A stretch of DNA of 64,000 nt from contig JAGIAD010000029.1 of NCBI GenBank assembly GCA_017745075.1, positions 62,001 through 126,000 of the forward strand, written 5' to 3'. This stretch comes from Sphingobacteriaceae bacterium (GTDB taxonomy: Bacteria; Bacteroidota; Bacteroidia; Sphingobacteriales; Sphingobacteriaceae). Of the stretch, positions 61,354 through 64,000 are shown piece after piece. The notes beneath the pieces were generated by a model. It did not search any database, had not been told where the DNA came from, and saw nothing but the letters and a program-made list of their open reading frames with translations. Positions within the stretch are counted from its first letter, which is position 1. Each line of letters starts with the position of its first letter. The translations under genes were made by a program, and so were the position numbers.

Positions 61354-62295
61354 TTATTTGGCCTTTTCGAGTTTGTAATCTTTATGCACGATTAAAAAAC
61401 TTGCCCGTTCTTCTTTCTTGAAAGGGTAATCCCAGTTGCCCTGATAGGTTATTTTAGTAGGCAGTTTATCATCACCAAAATACCCCATTTCGATATTCAT
61501 CTGCACATCAAAATCGAAAAGCAGGTTACTGTACTTCATATCGATATAACGCCCTAGTATATTAAAATTCCGCTTATCAAAGATAGTTACGAGTTCCTTA
61601 ATCATAATCCCATCTTTTGTCCAGCTGCTTAGATCAGGTTTAACCGAAACCCTGAAACGGTAAACAGGAATTGAGTCGAGATAGGTACCACTGGTGAAAC
61701 CGTAATCGTAATACTGGCGCATATTGGCCGAAAATATTTCTGTTTTACTGCCAATAAACGGAACCTTTACCGGCCGGCCCGGATTAAAAACCAGCGTTTT
61801 CAACTTGTCTTTATAACTTTCATTCGTTCCGCCTTTTCCATCGGGTTTTGGTGCATTTGGAACAAAATCAGTATTGTATGAGTTCATAAAAATGTAATCG
61901 AACATTTCTACGGTGTATAATTGATATTTTCCGTTCTTTTTATAAATCTTTCCTGTATCCTGTTTTACCAGATACTCCATTTTATAAGGACCGCTATTGT
62001 TGTGCCTTATTTTACGGTAAATCTTTCCATCAATCCTGTTTTTTTTATCGTAACTATAAATTCTGTTTTCGGCAATGAAAGTGTAGCGTTTCATGTCCCT
62101 GAACGACTGATAAAAAGAAGTATCGTACATTACCTTCCTGATAAATGTTTCTACATTCAGTTTTTCGGCTTTGATATTTACCGTAGAATCGAGCGTAATG
62201 GTTTTAATGGTATCCGGATTGAAACGCTTAATTTCCTGTGCAAAACCACTATAAAAGAGCGAAGTAAACAGTAGAAACAAAAATATCTTTTTCAT
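61354..62295 (-). CDS. exported protein of unknown function
   Basis: 313 residues from the ATG at 62295 (MKKIFLFLLFTSLFYSGFAQ, a signal peptide); an upstream start at 62382 is not credible, since it puts the signal peptide 29 residues in. The body is beta-rich with YTFIAENRIYSYDKKNRIDGKIYRKIRHN, VEMFDYIFMNSYNTDFVPNAPK, PDLSSWTKDGIMIKELVTIFD and MKYSNLLFDFDVQMNIEMGYFGDDKLPTKITYQGNWDYPFKKE. I do not recognise a family. Lone gene between a hydrolase and an M20 amidohydrolase. Confidence 0.75.
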   Translation of the reverse strand: MKKIFLFLLFTSLFYSGFAQEIKRFNPDTIKTITLDSTVNIKAEKLNVETFIRKVMYDTSFYQSFRDMKRYTFIAENRIYSYDKKNRIDGKIYRKIRHNNSGPYKMEYLVKQDTGKIYKKNGKYQLYTVEMFDYIFMNSYNTDFVPNAPKPDGKGGTNESYKDKLKTLVFNPGRPVKVPFIGSKTEIFSANMRQYYDYGFTSGTYLDSIPVYRFRVSVKPDLSSWTKDGIMIKELVTIFDKRNFNILGRYIDMKYSNLLFDFDVQMNIEMGYFGDDKLPTKITYQGNWDYPFKKEERASFLIVHKDYKLEKAK

Positions 62296-62408
62296 GGAAG
62301 AAAGTATGTAAAAATGGAAAGGTAAGATGGATAATGTAAAACGGAAAGTGGCATGATGAAGCAAAATCCCTCCCTCATCCACTTTACATTTTTACATCTT
62401 TACCGTCC

Positions 62409-63593
62409 TTAGTTTCCTAGTTGTTTTAAAGCAATATAGGCCATTAATCCGGTCGAAATTTTCAGGGTATCCTCATCCACGTCGAACCTCGGGGTATGTA
62501 CCGAATATTGTGTGTCTTTAGCCGCATTCCCTGTACCTAAACGATAAAAACAGGCATCTGTTACCTGCGAGTAGAAAGAAAAATCTTCGGCTGCCATCCA
62601 GATATCTAAATCAACTACGTTTTCTTTACCTAAAAACTCTTCGGCAAATGCCCTTGCGTTAGCAGTTAGTTTTTCTTCATTGATCAAAAAAGGATAACCT
62701 CTGTGGATATCGAAATCGCAGCTTCCGCCCATACTTTCGGCAATGCCTTCTGCCATTTTTTTCATGCGTTTATGGGCTTCGTCTCTCCATTCCTCATCCA
62801 AAGTCCTGAATGTACCCTCAATTTTTACTTCATTGGGGATAATGTTGGTTGCACCGTTGGCAATTACTTTACCAAAGGATAAAACCGAAGGAATGCGCGG
62901 ATCGGCATTACGGCTCACCACTTGCTGCAGAGCAATGATGATATGTGAGGCAATTAAAACCGGATCTATATTTTGGTGGGGTTGTGCGCCATGTCCGCCT
63001 TTGCCGGTTACGGTTACATATAGTTCATCTGTAGAAGCCATATAAATGCCAGAACGGAAACCTACTTTACCGGCATCGATCAAAGGCATTACATGCTGAC
63101 CAACAATATGCTGAGGTTTGGGATTCTCGAGCACACCTTCTTTGATCATGATACTTGCTCCACCCGGCAGCAATTCTTCGGCAGGTTGAAATATCAGTTT
63201 TACTGTTCCTCCGAAATCATCTTTCAACTGGTTTAAGATATATGCTGTTCCTAAAAGAGAAGAAGTGTGCACATCATGTCCGCAGGCATGCATCACACCG
63301 TGATTTTTAGAACGGTAAGGTTTGTCATTGGCTTCGTGGATGGGCAAAGCGTCCATATCGGCACGTAATGCAATTACCTTATCGGAGGATAAATTTCCTT
63401 TAATTAACCCTACTACACCTGTATTGGCACAATCGGTATATTCGATTCCCCATTTTTTCAATTTATCCTTGATGAATAACGAGGTTTCGAATTCTTTGAA
63501 AGATAATTCGGGATTGGCATGGATATGTTGACGATAGCCTACTACATCATTAAAAATGTGGGCGGCCAGTTCCTGTACTTTATTTTTGATCAT
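62409..63593 (-). CDS. M20 family amidohydrolase (hippurate hydrolase-like)
   Basis: 394 residues. Metal ligands: Cys104 and His106 in HACGHDVHTSS, Glu139/Glu140 in PAEELLPGG, His165 region in VGQHVMPLIDAGKVG, and a C-terminal His in VHTPRFDVDE. The start HIHANPELSFKEFETS is typical of N-acyl amino acid amidohydrolases (AbgA/IAA-amino acid hydrolase-like). It removes an acyl group from N-acyl amino acids or cleaves dipeptides. No signal peptide, so cytosolic. Its start overlaps the SPOR gene end by 14 bp. Confidence 0.93.
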   Translation of the reverse strand: MIKNKVQELAAHIFNDVVGYRQHIHANPELSFKEFETSLFIKDKLKKWGIEYTDCANTGVVGLIKGNLSSDKVIALRADMDALPIHEANDKPYRSKNHGVMHACGHDVHTSSLLGTAYILNQLKDDFGGTVKLIFQPAEELLPGGASIMIKEGVLENPKPQHIVGQHVMPLIDAGKVGFRSGIYMASTDELYVTVTGKGGHGAQPHQNIDPVLIASHIIIALQQVVSRNADPRIPSVLSFGKVIANGATNIIPNEVKIEGTFRTLDEEWRDEAHKRMKKMAEGIAESMGGSCDFDIHRGYPFLINEEKLTANARAFAEEFLGKENVVDLDIWMAAEDFSFYSQVTDACFYRLGTGNAAKDTQYSVHTPRFDVDEDTLKISTGLMAYIALKQLGN

Positions 63594-64000
63594 TGGTTGT
63601 TGTGGTATCTAAAGTTGGTGCATTGATTTTTTCCCTAAAAATAAATAATGTAGGAAAAGCTGGTCTGAGTTCGTTGATGAGGCGTTGTGCTTCCAATCGG
63701 GTCCTGAAATCGCCCACCCGAACATAATAATTAGGTTCTTTATAGGTAAGATAAGTATTTAACTGGGGGTAAAGCCCTTTAAAGCGGGCCTGCTCATTAA
63801 AAACTTCGCGCCGGTCTGACCCATAAAATATCTGTACCCGGTAACCGTAGGCTGAAACTATAGGTTTGCCTGGTTTTACCTCACCAGAGGTTTTATAAAC
63901 TTCGAGGCGTTTGGCAATTAAACTATCAATTAAAGGATCTTTTATAACCGTTACCTCTCCTTTTTGTGCAAAAGCAGTAATGGTAAGGAATAAGCACGAT
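63580..64000 (-). CDS. SPOR domain-containing protein (5' end outside window)
   Basis: The minus-strand frame stops at 63580-63582 and stays open to the window edge. It starts in what looks like the end of a signal peptide (LFLTITAFAQ), then VTVIKDPLIDSLIAKR. The C-terminal half is a SPOR-like domain: YGYRVQIFYGSDRREVFNEQARFKGLYP and PNYYVRVGDFRTRLEAQRLINELRPAFP. SPOR domains bind peptidoglycan devoid of stem peptides. It overlaps the M20 gene by 14 bp. The full length cannot be known. Confidence 0.88.
   Translation of the reverse strand, partial: SCLFLTITAFAQKGEVTVIKDPLIDSLIAKRLEVYKTSGEVKPGKPIVSAYGYRVQIFYGSDRREVFNEQARFKGLYPQLNTYLTYKEPNYYVRVGDFRTRLEAQRLINELRPAFPTLFIFREKINAPTLDTTTTNDQK

Noticed and set aside
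1..64000. tRNA, rRNA or CRISPR features
   Set aside because: I saw no cloverleaf-like sequence with a T-loop motif, no rRNA core and no regularly spaced repeats with unique spacers in the gaps I read; no scanner could be run.

Overview
The window looks like a chromosomal segment of a Bacteroidota bacterium of the family Sphingobacteriaceae, most likely Pedobacter or a close relative. The reasons are the AT-rich sequence, many lipoproteins and beta-barrel proteins with DUF families typical of Bacteroidota (DUF2306, DUF2490, DUF4251, DUF4261, DUF6515), a gldB gene, TPR-type sensor histidine kinases, FabV as enoyl-ACP reductase, and intergenic regions rich in hairpin repeats. There is no phage, insertion sequence with a transposase, CRISPR array, rRNA or tRNA that I can recognise. 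The genus is an inference from gene content, not from a marker-gene comparison.

Layout. 1-2.5 kb: a TPP-riboswitch-controlled thiamin salvage unit on the minus strand (thiD, tenA, then a truncated MFS transporter). 2.6-9.2 kb: minus-strand genes for a surface lipoprotein, dihydrolipoyl dehydrogenase, a VOC protein, a Crp/Fnr regulator, a beta-barrel protein, a DUF2306 membrane protein and a small lipoprotein. 9.2-14.7 kb: a duplicated regulatory locus. Twice, a small exported protein is divergent from a TPR sensor histidine kinase across a conserved intergenic region. One LuxR-type response regulator overlaps the second kinase. 14.7-17.6 kb: HAD phosphatase, phytase-like lipoprotein and a DUF6515 protein. 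17.9-24.7 kb: two tandem S15/CocE-type hydrolases, an M1 peptidase and a GIN-domain beta-helix protein. 24.8-29 kb: DUF4261, DUF2185 and DinB-like genes, then two outer-membrane proteins. 29.2-33.3 kb: fabV, acetyltransferase, cold-shock protein, SIMPL protein and a small membrane protein. 33.5-39.2 kb: serS, rsmI, a PH/SHOCT protein and a lipoprotein-maturation group (lnt, dinB-like, lspA). 39.3-48 kb: two metzincin lipoproteins, OsmC, a lipoprotein made of seven 26-residue repeats, nadE, a PorT-like barrel, gldB and a patatin. 48-54.8 kb: comB, gcvT, a glycosyltransferase, rnhB and exported proteins of unknown role. 55.1-64 kb: glutaminyl cyclase, yraN, dnaG, an SGNH hydrolase, a class C beta-lactamase-like hydrolase, an exported protein, an M20 amidohydrolase and a truncated SPOR protein.

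The window mixes housekeeping genes (lpdA, serS, rsmI, lnt, lspA, nadE, gcvT, rnhB, dnaG) with a large set of exported peptidases and lipoproteins. Lnt and LspA would process the roughly ten lipoproteins encoded here. The M1, S15, M12, M57 and M20 enzymes suggest extracellular or periplasmic peptide use.

The most interesting signals are: (a) the duplicated kinase locus with a shared leader and repeated AGGGATG(A)CCGAAA-type motifs near one response regulator; (b) a family of non-coding elements with 11-bp inverted ends of the form CGTCATTKCGA, at least five copies here, one with a stem preserved by a paired base change; (c) a two-module structured element at about 50.2-50.46 kb; (d) a long stem-forming insertion inside the TPP riboswitch; and (e) a lipoprotein made of seven units of 26 residues.
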